64,000 bases of DNA from Nitrospira sp. CG24D. Lineage in GTDB: Bacteria; Nitrospirota; Nitrospiria; Nitrospirales; Nitrospiraceae. Positions 16,714-25,859 of this stretch are shown piece by piece. The stretch covers positions 165,650 through 229,649 of the forward strand of contig NEWQ02000013.1 in assembly GCA_002869855.2 (NCBI GenBank). Reading direction: 5' to 3'. Both the position numbers and the translations under genes were made by a program. Under the pieces are notes generated by a model. It ran no database searches and was not told the DNA's origin. It worked only from the letters and a program-made list of their open reading frames with translations. Every line of letters starts with the position of its first letter. Position 1 is the first letter of the stretch.

Positions 16714-17352
16714 ATGAAGCGAGTCCTTCTCCTTATAGGTTCGGTCCTCTCCTTCGGCCTGCTCGTGGCCCTGATTCCCTACAGCAGCAGCCAGCTTCAG
16801 TCCTCCATAGCCTCGGCCCCTCAGCCTCTCGCCGTGGATCCCGTCGTGCTCCGAGGTTTGCAAAGTCAATACAAGAGCCTCAAGAAACAGCTCGCGCAAT
16901 TTGCGCCCCATCAACATTATATTCTCGTGGATACCGCGCGAAATCACCTCTATATCAAACGCAGCCAAGAGATCGTGTTGGATGCCCTCGCCTCTACCGG
17001 CAGCGGGGTAGTTCTTGATAAGCCGGGCGAAGGCAGTACCCAATGGGTTTTCGATACACCGCGCGGAGAATTTACGGTGCAGTCAAAATTGACGCATCCT
17101 GCCTGGGTGAAACCGGATTGGGCGTTTATTGAAGAAGGACTCATGGTTCCCAAGAATCCCGCCGACCGAGTCGAGCAAGGCGTGCTGGGCGACTATGCGC
17201 TCGGGTTCGGCAAAGGCTACTTTATTCATGGCACGCTCTATACCCGGCTGCTCGGCAAGAACGTCACCCATGGGTGCATTCGGCTCAATGACGATGACCT
17301 AAAAAGTGTCTACCAGCTCGCCCGAGTGGGGACGCCGATCATGATCTTTTAG
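16714..17352 (+). CDS. L,D-transpeptidase (YkuD)
   Basis: This 212-residue periplasmic enzyme has an N-terminal membrane or signal segment (residues 4-25). A helical linker is followed by a complete YkuD domain: YILVDTARNHLYIKR, DTPRGEFTVQSK and the catalytic motif FIHGTLY...VTHGCIRL with the His and nucleophilic Cys near residues 170-190. It would catalyse 3-3 peptidoglycan cross-linking or related transfer. It stands between another YkuD protein and a gene for a related but motif-less protein, with gaps of ten and three bases, so the three form an operon. Confidence 0.9.
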   Translation: MKRVLLLIGSVLSFGLLVALIPYSSSQLQSSIASAPQPLAVDPVVLRGLQSQYKSLKKQLAQFAPHQHYILVDTARNHLYIKRSQEIVLDALASTGSGVVLDKPGEGSTQWVFDTPRGEFTVQSKLTHPAWVKPDWAFIEEGLMVPKNPADRVEQGVLGDYALGFGKGYFIHGTLYTRLLGKNVTHGCIRLNDDDLKSVYQLARVGTPIMIF

Positions 17353-17355
17353 TTC

Positions 17356-18018
17356 ATGCACCTCGTGCAGATGCTGTTCATGCCTTTATCCATCATTCTT
17401 TCCGTGGTTCTTCTTTTTCCGGTTCCCGGTTGGGCTGCCGAAGGCGAGGTATTTCCCGATCTTGATATAAACGATCCTGTGGCTCTACAGGAGGGCTCGC
17501 GGGTTCTCGAAGAGGAACTCAAGCTGGCTGCGCGGGCTCAAACCTATCTGCTCATCGATCTTGTGTCAGGTGTCATCCAAATTAAGGCTCGCGGCGTGGA
17601 TCTTCACCGGCTTCCTGTTGCCGCATGGACGGTCACTGAGCTTCCACGATTGACGGGAACCTTTCGTTTGACTGCCCGCCCCCCGGTGATCCGCCGCAAG
17701 ATTGATCCGTCTGCGACGACCGAGCAGGAACCGATTTCATTGTCCGACATGCCGACCGAATACCGTCTGTCGTTTACCCCGGCGATGACTATGGACGTAG
17801 AGTCCGCCGATTCACAAGGAACGATGGGATGGATTCACGCGACAAGCCGGAAGGCATGGAAACAACTTCGTGCCTGGAAGCAGCGCCTTGCGGGAGTTCA
17901 ATCACCAGGAGAAGCCTCGACGATCAGCCTGACACTCTCGAGCGAGCAGGCCCAGTCCTTAGCTTGGTCCACGGTGGATGGGATGCCTGTGGTAATCCGA
18001 CGCCCCTCTGAACCATAG
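17356..18018 (+). CDS. Secreted protein resembling an L,D-transpeptidase start but lacking the catalytic motif
   Basis: This 220-residue protein has a signal peptide (cleavage after GWAA, about residue 28). The segment AQTYLLIDLVSGVIQIKARGVDLHRLPV (about 62-89) resembles the opening strands of YkuD domains. The HG...GC catalytic motif is absent from the rest. The gene starts three bases after the preceding transpeptidase. It may be an inactive partner or regulator of the two enzymes. The resemblance is weak and rests on my reading, so the function is open. Confidence 0.6.
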   Translation: MHLVQMLFMPLSIILSVVLLFPVPGWAAEGEVFPDLDINDPVALQEGSRVLEEELKLAARAQTYLLIDLVSGVIQIKARGVDLHRLPVAAWTVTELPRLTGTFRLTARPPVIRRKIDPSATTEQEPISLSDMPTEYRLSFTPAMTMDVESADSQGTMGWIHATSRKAWKQLRAWKQRLAGVQSPGEASTISLTLSSEQAQSLAWSTVDGMPVVIRRPSEP

Positions 18019-18123
18019 CGAATCACCTCTGTCAGTCCACATTGCGTTTTGGGACATTGATTCCTAAGATACAGCAGCGTGCCGCTTAAAAGCCTTCGGT
18101 GAGTCAACCAAGGAGAGCCCCAC

Positions 18124-19827
18124 ATGGCAATTCCTTCCAGAGAGCATCTTGCCGAGCCGTATGACGCACTGGTCCGCGATGTAATGCAGTCAGCCATTCG
18201 CAATCAAGTCGTGGAGAGGCTGTGGTCCAAAGATCACCGTCTGTGGAAGCCTGAGCCCACTGAAATTGCCAATCGGCTGGGGTGGCTGACCTTGCCCCAC
18301 GACATGCTTACGCACGTGCAGGCATTGAAGACCTTGACTGTCACGGCGAAGAAAGAAAGGATCAGGGATGTCGTCCTGCTCGGCATGGGCGGCAGCAGCC
18401 TCGGCCCCGAAGTCTTTCGTGCGTCATTCGGTTCAAAGAAGGAGGCCCCGCGCCTTTGGGTTCTCGACTCGACCGTGCCGGGATGGATTCGTCTCGTAAC
18501 CAAGTCGATTCATCCTGCCCGCACACTCTTTCTCGTGGCCAGCAAGTCGGGTGGGACGATCGAGGTCATGTCGCTTTTCGCCCATTTCTGGAAGCTTGTG
18601 GCGGGAGCGAAGGGCAATCGTGGCGGCCAGCAGTTCGTTGCTATCACCGATCCGGGCACCGGTCTCGAGACGATGGCACGGGACCACGGCTTTCGGCAGG
18701 TCTTTAGCAATCCGCCTGATATCGGAGGGCGTTATTCCGTCCTCTCACTATTTGGGTTAGTCCCGGCGGCCTTGATGGGGTTGGATATTTCTCGCTTGTT
18801 GGAACGCGCTGGAAAGATGGCTGGCCGTTGCCAAGAGGGTCGTTCGGTAGAAGCCAACCCGGGTGCCTACCTTGGATTGGCGATGGGGGCACTCGCCAAA
18901 GCCGGAAGGGACAAGGTGACCATTCTGGCATCCTCTCCCATTGATACCTTCGGCTTGTGGGCTGAGCAATTAATAGCGGAGAGTACCGGTAAAGAAACCA
19001 AAGGGATTGTCCCTGTCGCGCAGGAGCCGGTGCTTGCGCCAGGGATATATGGGTCCGATCGATTGTTTATTTATCTCAGACTGAAGGGCGCAAAAAACCA
19101 GGCCTTGGATCGTCAGGTTGAGGCCCTCGCGCGCGCGGGCCATCCCGTTCTCACGTTTGCGCTTCGCGATCCGTACGATCTCGGCGCTGAATTTTTCCGT
19201 TGGGAATATGCGACCGCTGTTGCGGGCCATGTCCTCGGTATCCAACCGTTCGATCAGCCCAATGTGCAGGAGAGTAAAGACAACACCAGACGCGTGCTTG
19301 ACGGCTATCAGGCCACCGGCCGGCTGCCTGAGACTGCGGTGAGTAACCCGGGTGAAGCGGCTGCCGGACTGGCTGGTCATCTCCACGCCAGTTCGTATGT
19401 TGCCATCTTGGCGTATACGACGCCTTCAAAGCCTCTCGAAACCGCTATCCGCCGCCTGAGGAAGGCCTTGGTACAGCAGCACCATGTCACGACAACGTTC
19501 GGGTACGGCCCCCGCTACTTACATTCGACCGGACAGTTGCACAAGGGCGGACCGGCGAGCGGCGTCTTTCTGGAACTCGTCGATCGCATGACGCCGGATC
19601 TCCCGATCCCTGCCCAAACTTTTTCATTCGGCACATTGGCAAAGGCCCAGGCGACCGGCGATCTCGAATCGTTGCAGGCTCACGGCCGTCCCGCGATTCG
19701 GGTCATGCTTGGAGCCAACCCGGTGGCCACAGTCAACGCCATAGTAAGCCGGCTCTGCCCTCCTCCGCGACGGCCACGCCGGCAGGCTGTGTCGGTGAAG
19801 CGGCAATCGAGCCGTCGCTCTCGGTAA
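18124..19827 (+). CDS. pgi: Glucose-6-phosphate isomerase
   Basis: This 567-residue enzyme interconverts glucose 6-phosphate and fructose 6-phosphate. Two sugar isomerase domains are visible: VVLLGMGGSSLGPEVF at about residues 83-98, the phosphate-binding ASKSGGTIEV, PPDIGGRYSVLSLFGLVPAALMG, WAEQLIAESTGKETKG, and the late HHVTTTFGYGPRYLHSTGQLHKGGP. It is longer at the N-terminus than minimal family members, as in the variant often found fused to or linked with transaldolase. AGGAGAG precedes the ATG. It is the first gene of a sugar-phosphate operon with pgl one base later. Confidence 0.95.
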   Translation: MAIPSREHLAEPYDALVRDVMQSAIRNQVVERLWSKDHRLWKPEPTEIANRLGWLTLPHDMLTHVQALKTLTVTAKKERIRDVVLLGMGGSSLGPEVFRASFGSKKEAPRLWVLDSTVPGWIRLVTKSIHPARTLFLVASKSGGTIEVMSLFAHFWKLVAGAKGNRGGQQFVAITDPGTGLETMARDHGFRQVFSNPPDIGGRYSVLSLFGLVPAALMGLDISRLLERAGKMAGRCQEGRSVEANPGAYLGLAMGALAKAGRDKVTILASSPIDTFGLWAEQLIAESTGKETKGIVPVAQEPVLAPGIYGSDRLFIYLRLKGAKNQALDRQVEALARAGHPVLTFALRDPYDLGAEFFRWEYATAVAGHVLGIQPFDQPNVQESKDNTRRVLDGYQATGRLPETAVSNPGEAAAGLAGHLHASSYVAILAYTTPSKPLETAIRRLRKALVQQHHVTTTFGYGPRYLHSTGQLHKGGPASGVFLELVDRMTPDLPIPAQTFSFGTLAKAQATGDLESLQAHGRPAIRVMLGANPVATVNAIVSRLCPPPRRPRRQAVSVKRQSSRRSR

Positions 19828-19828
19828 C

Positions 19829-20581
19829 ATGGCGACCTCTCCTGAGATCCTGGTGTGTCAGCCTGGTCAGGGTTGGCTCGACAAAGCGTGCGGCCTCTTC
19901 CGGGATATCACCGACCAGGCCATTCAGTCACAGGGCTCGAGTGTCATTGCGCTTTCCGGAGGATCGACTCCCAGAGCACTCTATGGAGCTCTGACGTCAA
20001 TCGAATGGAAGACCCAATGTCAGTGGGATCGAATGATCTTTCTGTTTGGCGATGAGCGCGGCATCCCACCTGATCACCCTGACAGCAATTATGGACTCGC
20101 CCTGGAGACATTCTTCCGCCCGTTGGGGATCGGATCGTCACAGGTCCATCGAATGAAAGGCGAATCCGCAGACCTCTCATTGGCTGCGGCGGATTATGAG
20201 CGGACGGTCAGGGCTCTCACGCATAGTCCCTCACCGGCGATTCCCCGTCTAGACCTGGTTCTACTTGGTTTGGGCGAGGATGGTCATACGGCCTCACTCT
20301 TCCCGGGGACGCCCGCATTGTCAGAGCGGAATCATCTGGTCGCGGTCGGCCTATCACCGAAAGGAATTCCTTCTCGTTTGACCCTCACCCTAGGTGTGAT
20401 CAACCGGGCGACTGTGGTACTGTTCCTCGTGACTGGCGCCGGGAAGGCGCAGACGGTTCGTGCCGTGCTCCAGCCGCAAACCCAGGCGGACCGGGCACTG
20501 CCGGCGGCTCAGGTGAAGCCGGACAGCGGGCGGCTTGTATGGTTGCTCGATGATGCCGCGGCCGCCGCCCTCATACGATAA
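19829..20581 (+). CDS. pgl: 6-phosphogluconolactonase
   Basis: This 250-residue enzyme hydrolyses 6-phosphogluconolactone in the oxidative pentose phosphate pathway. Signatures are ALSGGSTPRALYGAL at about 42-56, FLFGDERGIPPDHPDSNYGLA and LVLLGLGEDGHTASLFPGTPAL. It starts one base after the pgi stop and is followed 20 bases later by glk. Neither zwf nor gnd is in this window, so its upstream and downstream enzymes are encoded elsewhere. Confidence 0.94.
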   Translation: MATSPEILVCQPGQGWLDKACGLFRDITDQAIQSQGSSVIALSGGSTPRALYGALTSIEWKTQCQWDRMIFLFGDERGIPPDHPDSNYGLALETFFRPLGIGSSQVHRMKGESADLSLAAADYERTVRALTHSPSPAIPRLDLVLLGLGEDGHTASLFPGTPALSERNHLVAVGLSPKGIPSRLTLTLGVINRATVVLFLVTGAGKAQTVRAVLQPQTQADRALPAAQVKPDSGRLVWLLDDAAAAALIR

Positions 20582-20601
20582 GACGACGAGAAGGACTGAC
20601 G

Positions 20602-21669
20602 ATGATTCTGGCAGGCGATATCGGTGGAACCAAAACGAATCTAGCCCTCTATGATTGGCCCGCCGAGCGGGTGGAACCGGTCAGGCTTGAAACATTTCAT
20701 AGTGCCGACTACAAATCGCTCGAAGAGATTCTGGAAGAATTTCTCACACCGCCGAAGCCGCCGATGCTGTTGGACGATATCGAAGCCGCGGCGTCCGGCG
20801 AGGCAGAGGTCGAATCTCTTCCGGAAGAACCCATCAAGCTTGCTGCGGCATGCTTTGGCGTCGCCGGGCCGGTGATCGAGAACCACTCCCAGACCACCAA
20901 CTTGCCGTGGGTGGTAGATGGGGCGGCGATAGCCAAACGATTCGATATTCCACGCGTGCAATTGCTCAACGATCTTGAGGCGACTGCCTACGGGATCCTG
21001 CTCTTGCGGTCTGACGAACTGGAGGTGCTCAATCCCGGCAATCCTCCGAAGAAACGCCAGGCGCTCGCGCTCATCGCGGCGGGAACCGGGCTTGGCGAAG
21101 CGATTCTCTTCTGGGACGGCAAGTCCTATCGCCCGATGCCGTCGGAAGGCGGCCATACCGACTTTGCTCCGAACAACGACTACGAGATCGAGCTCTTGCG
21201 CTACCTGCGCAGCCAATTCCTCCACGTCAGCTATGAACGAATTCTTTCAGGCCCCGGGCTGAATGCGATCTACGAGTATGTCCGTGACACGAAGAAAAAC
21301 GAACCGACGTGGCTCGCGGAAAAAATCAAGGCCGGCGATCCGGCTGCCGAAATTGCCGAGGCTGGCCTGAAGGGCCAGGCCGACATTGCCAAACAGACGT
21401 TGGATTTGTTTGCTTCTATCTATGGGGCGGAGGCCGGCAATCTGGCGCTCAAAGCGCTGTCGCTCGACGGCGTGTATGTGGCCGGTGGGATGGCCCCGAA
21501 ACTGATCAAGAAACTCCAGGATGGCACGTTCATGAAAGCCTTTATCAACAAAGGGCGGTACAAACGTTTGCTAGGCAATATGCCGGTGAAAGTTGTGATG
21601 AACCAGCAGACCGCGTTGCTCGGTGCGGCATCGGTCGCCGCCGCTCTCTCTCACGCTCCGACGCCATGA
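20602..21669 (+). CDS. glk: Glucokinase
   Basis: This 355-residue kinase of the bacterial glucokinase (Glk/ROK-like) fold begins with the phosphate-binding ILAGDIGGTKTNLALYD. It continues with ACFGVAGPV, TNLPWVVD, LLNDLEATAYG, LIAAGTGLGEAILFW, MPSEGGHTDFAP, ERILSGPGLNAIYEY and a C-terminal GVYVAGGMAPKL. An acidic, proline-containing insertion lies at about residues 45-75. It phosphorylates glucose, probably from glycogen or other storage glucan. The stop overlaps the rpiA start by ATGA. Confidence 0.93.
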   Translation: MILAGDIGGTKTNLALYDWPAERVEPVRLETFHSADYKSLEEILEEFLTPPKPPMLLDDIEAAASGEAEVESLPEEPIKLAAACFGVAGPVIENHSQTTNLPWVVDGAAIAKRFDIPRVQLLNDLEATAYGILLLRSDELEVLNPGNPPKKRQALALIAAGTGLGEAILFWDGKSYRPMPSEGGHTDFAPNNDYEIELLRYLRSQFLHVSYERILSGPGLNAIYEYVRDTKKNEPTWLAEKIKAGDPAAEIAEAGLKGQADIAKQTLDLFASIYGAEAGNLALKALSLDGVYVAGGMAPKLIKKLQDGTFMKAFINKGRYKRLLGNMPVKVVMNQQTALLGAASVAAALSHAPTP

Positions 21670-22367
21670 CCACGCACTTAGATCTCGATCGACTGAAGAA
21701 AGCCGCGGCACTGGAAGCCGTCGAGTTCGTTCGCGACGGGATGATCGTCGGGCTCGGCACCGGCTCGACGGCCAAGCATATGGTCGTCGCACTCGGTGAA
21801 AAAGTTCGCGCCGGGATGCGGCTGCGCGGAGTGCCGACGTCACACGAGACGGCCGCGCTTGCCAAAGAGGCCGGCATTGTCCTCATCGATGCCGACAATC
21901 GGTGGGAAATCGATGTGGCGATCGACGGGGCCGACCAGGTCGATCCCGGACTCAATCTGATCAAAGGCGGCGGCGGCGCTCTCCTGAAGGAAAAGATCGT
22001 TGCGGCCTCGGCCAAGCAGTTCATCGTGTTGGTGGATTATACGAAGCAAGTCCCCATGCTGGGCGGCTCGTTCCCGCTTCCCATCGAAATCATTCCGTTC
22101 GGGTGGGGCAGTACGGCGCGGGCGATCGAATCCTTGACCAAGAGCCGGGCGGTGCTGAGGGAGCGCAACGGAAGCCCCTTCAAAACCGAAGCCGGCAATC
22201 TGATCGTGGATGTGCATATTGCGCGGATTCACCATCCGAAGGATCTAGAAATAGCATTGAACCAGATTCCTGGAGTTGTGGAAACCGGGCTGTTCATCGG
22301 TCGAACGAGTATATTGATCGTCGGTTCCCCTCACGGAGTCGACATCCACCATGCGCCGGAGCAATGA
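21666..22367 (+). CDS. rpiA: Ribose-5-phosphate isomerase A
   Basis: This 233-residue enzyme interconverts ribose 5-phosphate and ribulose 5-phosphate. Motifs are GMIVGLGTGSTAKH (residues about 26-39), IDGADQVDPGLNLIKGGGGALLKEKIVA (catalytic Asp, Lys and Glu region) and GNLIVDVH. The ATG at 21666 overlaps the glk stop, and its own stop overlaps the next ATG, so the operon is tightly coupled. The frame is open much further upstream, but that part overlaps glk and is not coding. Confidence 0.95.
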   Translation: MTTHLDLDRLKKAAALEAVEFVRDGMIVGLGTGSTAKHMVVALGEKVRAGMRLRGVPTSHETAALAKEAGIVLIDADNRWEIDVAIDGADQVDPGLNLIKGGGGALLKEKIVAASAKQFIVLVDYTKQVPMLGGSFPLPIEIIPFGWGSTARAIESLTKSRAVLRERNGSPFKTEAGNLIVDVHIARIHHPKDLEIALNQIPGVVETGLFIGRTSILIVGSPHGVDIHHAPEQ

Positions 22368-25102
22368 GTGAATCCGTCGGCAGGCGTCATCTGTTCACGA
22401 CGTTGGCTGGACGAGCCCGTGCGCTGTTGGTCCTTCCACTAGCTCCTCTCCTTCTCTCGGCCATCCATCCGGCCGTTGCAACAACCACGACGACACGACC
22501 GAAAGGCGAAGACATGAATATCGATGATGCTTCCGGCAGTCTGGATCCCTATCGTTTACCCAGGCACGTTGTGCCGCATCGCTACGAATTACGGTTGGAG
22601 CCGGACCTTCACTCTGCGACCTTTTCAGGCCTCGCCGTCATCACCGTCACGGTCACGCAATCGACCAGCACAGTCACCCTGAACGCGGTCGATCTCACGA
22701 TTTCATCGGCGACGCTCGAAGGGAAAACCGGCGGTCGGCTTGATGCGACGGTCGAGCTTGATCAGGCGATGCAGCGGTGTCGGTTGACGTTTCCCCGTCC
22801 TCTTTCAGTGGGAGAGTCGCAGCTTACGCTGGTGTTTCAAGGAACGTTGAACGACCACCTGCGCGGCTTCTATCGCAGTACGTATAAAGATCAGGCTGGC
22901 GTGTCTCACACCATGGCGGCCACACAGTTCGAAGCGACTGATGCACGACGAGCCTTCCCCTGCTGGGATGAGCCTGACTTTAAAGCGGTCTTTGCCACGA
23001 CCCTTGTGATTGATCCGAGTCTCACGGCTGTTTCGAATACGTCCGTCGTGTCCGACTCCGTCCAATCCGGCAAAAGAGTCATGCGGTTTGCTGATAGTAT
23101 GAAGATGTCCACCTATCTCGTCGCCTTCATTGTCGGGCAACTCGAAGCGACCAAGGCCGTCTATGTCGGCAACACGCCACTGCGCCTCTGGACCGTTCCT
23201 GGGAAACAGCCACTCACGCGGTTCGGTCATGAAATCGCTGCGGCGTCGTTGACGTTCTTTGAAGACTACTACGGGATTCCCTATCCGGGAGATAAGCTCG
23301 ATCTTCTCGCCATTCCCGACTTCGCCTCCGGTGCGATGGAAAACCTCGGCGCCATTACCTTCCGGGAAACCGCCTTGCTGGTCGATGAACAAACCGGGAC
23401 ACATGCGGAGCGGGAGCGGGTGGCCGATGTCGTCGCCCACGAGAACGCCCATATGTGGTTCGGCGATCTCGTCACCATGTCGTGGTGGAACGGGCTCTGG
23501 CTGAACGAAGCCTTCGCCACCTTCATGGAAATGCTCGCGGTCGATGCCTGGAAGCCGGAGTGGAAACGCTGGGACGCGTTTGGTGTCTCGCGAGCCGCCG
23601 CCTTCTCCGTGGACGGCCTGCTGAGCACGCGCCCGATCGAGTATCCCGTCCGCGCTCCCAAAGACGCCGACGCCATGTTTGACGTGCTGACCTACGAAAA
23701 AGGGGCTTCCGTGCTTCGCATGCTCGAACAGCATATCGGGCCGACGGTCTTTCGCGAGGGGGTGCGTCACTATCTTCGTGCCCATGCGTACGGGAACGCC
23801 GACACGAACGATCTATGGGTGGCGTTGGGACAGGCGGCGAAGCAAGCGGTTCCTGAACTCATGGACGGCTGGATTTTTCAGCCGGGCTATCCTCTTGTGA
23901 CGGTGCGGCAGGACAATGAGACGGAGCTCGTGCTCTCGCAGCAACGGTTTACCTATCTCGCGTCTCCCGAATCGACCGAGCAGCGTTGGCAGATTCCCGT
24001 TCCACTCCGGATCACCGCCGCCGGAACCACCGAACATCGCCGCCTCCTCTTGACGGATCGGGAGGTGCGTGTGAGCCTTCCGAAAGGAGTCCAGCATTTG
24101 TTCGTAAATGAAGAGGGCCACGGGTTCTATCGGGTGCGGTACGACTCTCCGTTGCTGCAGCGGATCCTGGAGGCCGGAGTCGATCACCTCGCACCGAGCG
24201 AGCGATTCAATCTGGTCAGCGATGTCTGGGCCACGACGGTCTCGGGGCTCACGCCACTGTCCGATTATCTGCACCTGACCAGCCACTTCACAGGCGAGCG
24301 GGACAAGAATGTATGGGCCGTCCTCCTCGACTCCTTTTCGTTCTTGAACCGCATTATCGCGGCCGACGACCGGCCGGTCCTGGAAGCTTTCGTTCGTGCG
24401 CGTCTCATGCCTGCCGTGACAGAACTTACGTGGCAGCCGAAGCCCGGCGAGGACGAACTGATCAGACAGTTGCGAGGGGAGCTCATCGGCGCGCTGGGAA
24501 AACTCGGCAACGATCCGGCTACTCACGCGCAAGCAGCGGAGCAGTATCGACTGTACAGCGCAGACCATTCCCGTGTTGACCCCAATGTCATCCCCGCGCT
24601 CGTCGCTATCCTGGCCCATACCGGCGACGAGGTGCGCTACAACGAGTTCTCCGATCACTCCCGAACTGCCACGACCCCGCAAGAGGAACGGCGGTACTTG
24701 TTTGCGCTCGCGGCCTTTCAAACCCCGGCGTTGCTGGCGCGAACACTCGCCCGTACGATCAGCGGTGAGATTCGGACTCAGGATGCGCCATTCGTCGTCA
24801 GTGCTGTGTTAGGGAATGTGTATGGACGTGAACAGGCCTGGGAGTTTGTGAAAACAAACTGGGATCAGATGGACCGGCTGTTCCCAAAGCAAGGCCTGCG
24901 GCGTATGTGCGGCGGCGTCGTCGCCTTGGCCACTGCTGAGCTTGAGCAGGATGTGCGAGCGTTCTTCCTCTCCCGCAAGATCGATCTCGGCGGCAAAACA
25001 TTGGACCAATATCTTGAGCAGCTGCGCATCGCCGTGACCTTCCGCGAGCGAGAATGCGATAGATTGCAGACCTATCTCCAATCACAACAACCAGGAGCGT
25101 AA
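22364..25102 (+). CDS. M1 family aminopeptidase (PepN-like), secreted
   Basis: This 912-residue zinc aminopeptidase begins with a signal-like N-terminus (GRARALLVLPLAPLLLSAIHPAVA). The exopeptidase motif GAMEN is at 323-327, the zinc site HENAH at 359-363, and the third ligand Glu at 382 (NEAFA). The C-terminal ERAP1-type helical domain is complete. It removes N-terminal residues from peptides, probably in the periplasm. The ATG at 22364 overlaps the rpiA stop. An internal ATG at 22514 would give a cytoplasmic form. A decayed copy of its 3' end lies at 25507-25700. Confidence 0.93.
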   Translation: MSESVGRRHLFTTLAGRARALLVLPLAPLLLSAIHPAVATTTTTRPKGEDMNIDDASGSLDPYRLPRHVVPHRYELRLEPDLHSATFSGLAVITVTVTQSTSTVTLNAVDLTISSATLEGKTGGRLDATVELDQAMQRCRLTFPRPLSVGESQLTLVFQGTLNDHLRGFYRSTYKDQAGVSHTMAATQFEATDARRAFPCWDEPDFKAVFATTLVIDPSLTAVSNTSVVSDSVQSGKRVMRFADSMKMSTYLVAFIVGQLEATKAVYVGNTPLRLWTVPGKQPLTRFGHEIAAASLTFFEDYYGIPYPGDKLDLLAIPDFASGAMENLGAITFRETALLVDEQTGTHAERERVADVVAHENAHMWFGDLVTMSWWNGLWLNEAFATFMEMLAVDAWKPEWKRWDAFGVSRAAAFSVDGLLSTRPIEYPVRAPKDADAMFDVLTYEKGASVLRMLEQHIGPTVFREGVRHYLRAHAYGNADTNDLWVALGQAAKQAVPELMDGWIFQPGYPLVTVRQDNETELVLSQQRFTYLASPESTEQRWQIPVPLRITAAGTTEHRRLLLTDREVRVSLPKGVQHLFVNEEGHGFYRVRYDSPLLQRILEAGVDHLAPSERFNLVSDVWATTVSGLTPLSDYLHLTSHFTGERDKNVWAVLLDSFSFLNRIIAADDRPVLEAFVRARLMPAVTELTWQPKPGEDELIRQLRGELIGALGKLGNDPATHAQAAEQYRLYSADHSRVDPNVIPALVAILAHTGDEVRYNEFSDHSRTATTPQEERRYLFALAAFQTPALLARTLARTISGEIRTQDAPFVVSAVLGNVYGREQAWEFVKTNWDQMDRLFPKQGLRRMCGGVVALATAELEQDVRAFFLSRKIDLGGKTLDQYLEQLRIAVTFRERECDRLQTYLQSQQPGA

Positions 25103-25104
25103 CC

Positions 25105-25473
25105 ATGATCAAGCACATCGCCTTCACGGTATACCCTGTCACGGACATGCCTCGGGCACGACGGTTCTATGAGGAGGTCCTCGGTCTTCGCATGGCTCGC
25201 CGCGAGTCGCACGAGTTTGAATGGGTCGAATATGATCTTGACGGGGGGACGTTCGCCCTCACCAATTTGAAAGAAGGAGGAGCGCCCAGCGCCGATGCAG
25301 GCGGCAGCATTGCCTTCGAAGTGCAGAACGTCGATGACGTGATCAAGCAGTTTCGGGCGAAGGGAGTGCGGGTGAAACTCGAACCGCTCTCCACACCTGT
25401 CTGCCGCCTCGCTGTGATTCTGGACTCCGAGGGCAACGCCCTTACCCTGCATCAGGTGACGCAACCCTGGTAG
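25105..25473 (+). CDS. Glyoxalase/VOC superfamily protein
   Basis: This 122-residue cytoplasmic protein is made of two beta-alpha-beta-beta-beta units. IKHIAFTVYPVTDMPRARRFYEEVLGLRMA opens the first, and GSIAFEVQNVDDVIKQFRAKGVRV begins the second. His4 and later acidic residues could bind a metal. Members include glyoxalase I, dioxygenases and resistance proteins, and the substrate cannot be inferred. It follows the aminopeptidase by two bases and ends the operon. Confidence 0.82.
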   Translation: MIKHIAFTVYPVTDMPRARRFYEEVLGLRMARRESHEFEWVEYDLDGGTFALTNLKEGGAPSADAGGSIAFEVQNVDDVIKQFRAKGVRVKLEPLSTPVCRLAVILDSEGNALTLHQVTQPW

Positions 25474-25506
25474 GACTTGCGGCAAATGTCCTTCTGGGTT
25501 TACGAA

Positions 25507-25700
25507 GGTGTTCCGCGTGGGTTGCGGCGAAGGTGCGGCGAGATCGTCAATCTGGCTGCGCCGGAACTCGAGCAGAATGTGCGGGCGTTTTTCACGTCAA
25601 ACAAGATCGATCTTGGCGGATAAACACTGGAACAATATCTGGAGCAGCTGCGTATCGCCGTGATCTTCCGTAACCGTGAGCGCCGGAGCTTGCGCGAATT
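25507..25700 (+). pseudogene. Decayed duplicate of the M1 aminopeptidase C-terminus
   Basis: Translated in one frame this reads GLRRRCGEIV, ELEQNVRAFFTSNKIDLGG, then a TAA stop at 25621, then TLEQYLEQLRIAV. It aligns with the C-terminal end of the intact aminopeptidase (about 24889-25070; ELEQDVRAFFLSRKIDLGG, TLDQYLEQLRIAV). It has no start, an in-frame stop and small deletions. The VOC gene lies between the two copies, so it is a relic of a second, mostly deleted copy. The rest of the gap 25474-25859 has no gene. Confidence 0.85.
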
Positions 25701-25713
25701 GTTGCGCCCCTGT

Positions 25714-25729
25714 TGGCACGTTGGTCGCT
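25714..25729 (+). promoter_or_regulatory. Possible sigma-54 promoter upstream of the PilZ gene
   Basis: TGGCACGTTGGTCGCT has a perfect -24 element and GG-N10-GC spacing. The -12 element is TCGCT instead of TTGCT. It lies 131 bases before the PilZ gene start. Confidence 0.4.
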
Positions 25730-25859
25730 GAGACGGTCCGTTAGGTATCCCTCGTCGTTGTCGGCCGTGCTTGTTTCCTTGTACTTATAGGGGGTAGCCG
25801 AAGGAGCGCGCGTGCGCGTACGATTATAACCACTCGTCACGGGACAGAAGGGTGGTTCC

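Noticed and set aside
21309..21665. Long N-terminal extension of rpiA
   Set aside because: It overlaps the end of glk out of frame. The ATGA overlap at 21666 gives a start matching the RpiA family.
22805..23785. Long minus-strand frame opposite the M1 aminopeptidase
   Set aside because: It lies wholly antisense to a well-supported gene, has no recognisable motif, and reflects GC-rich codon structure.
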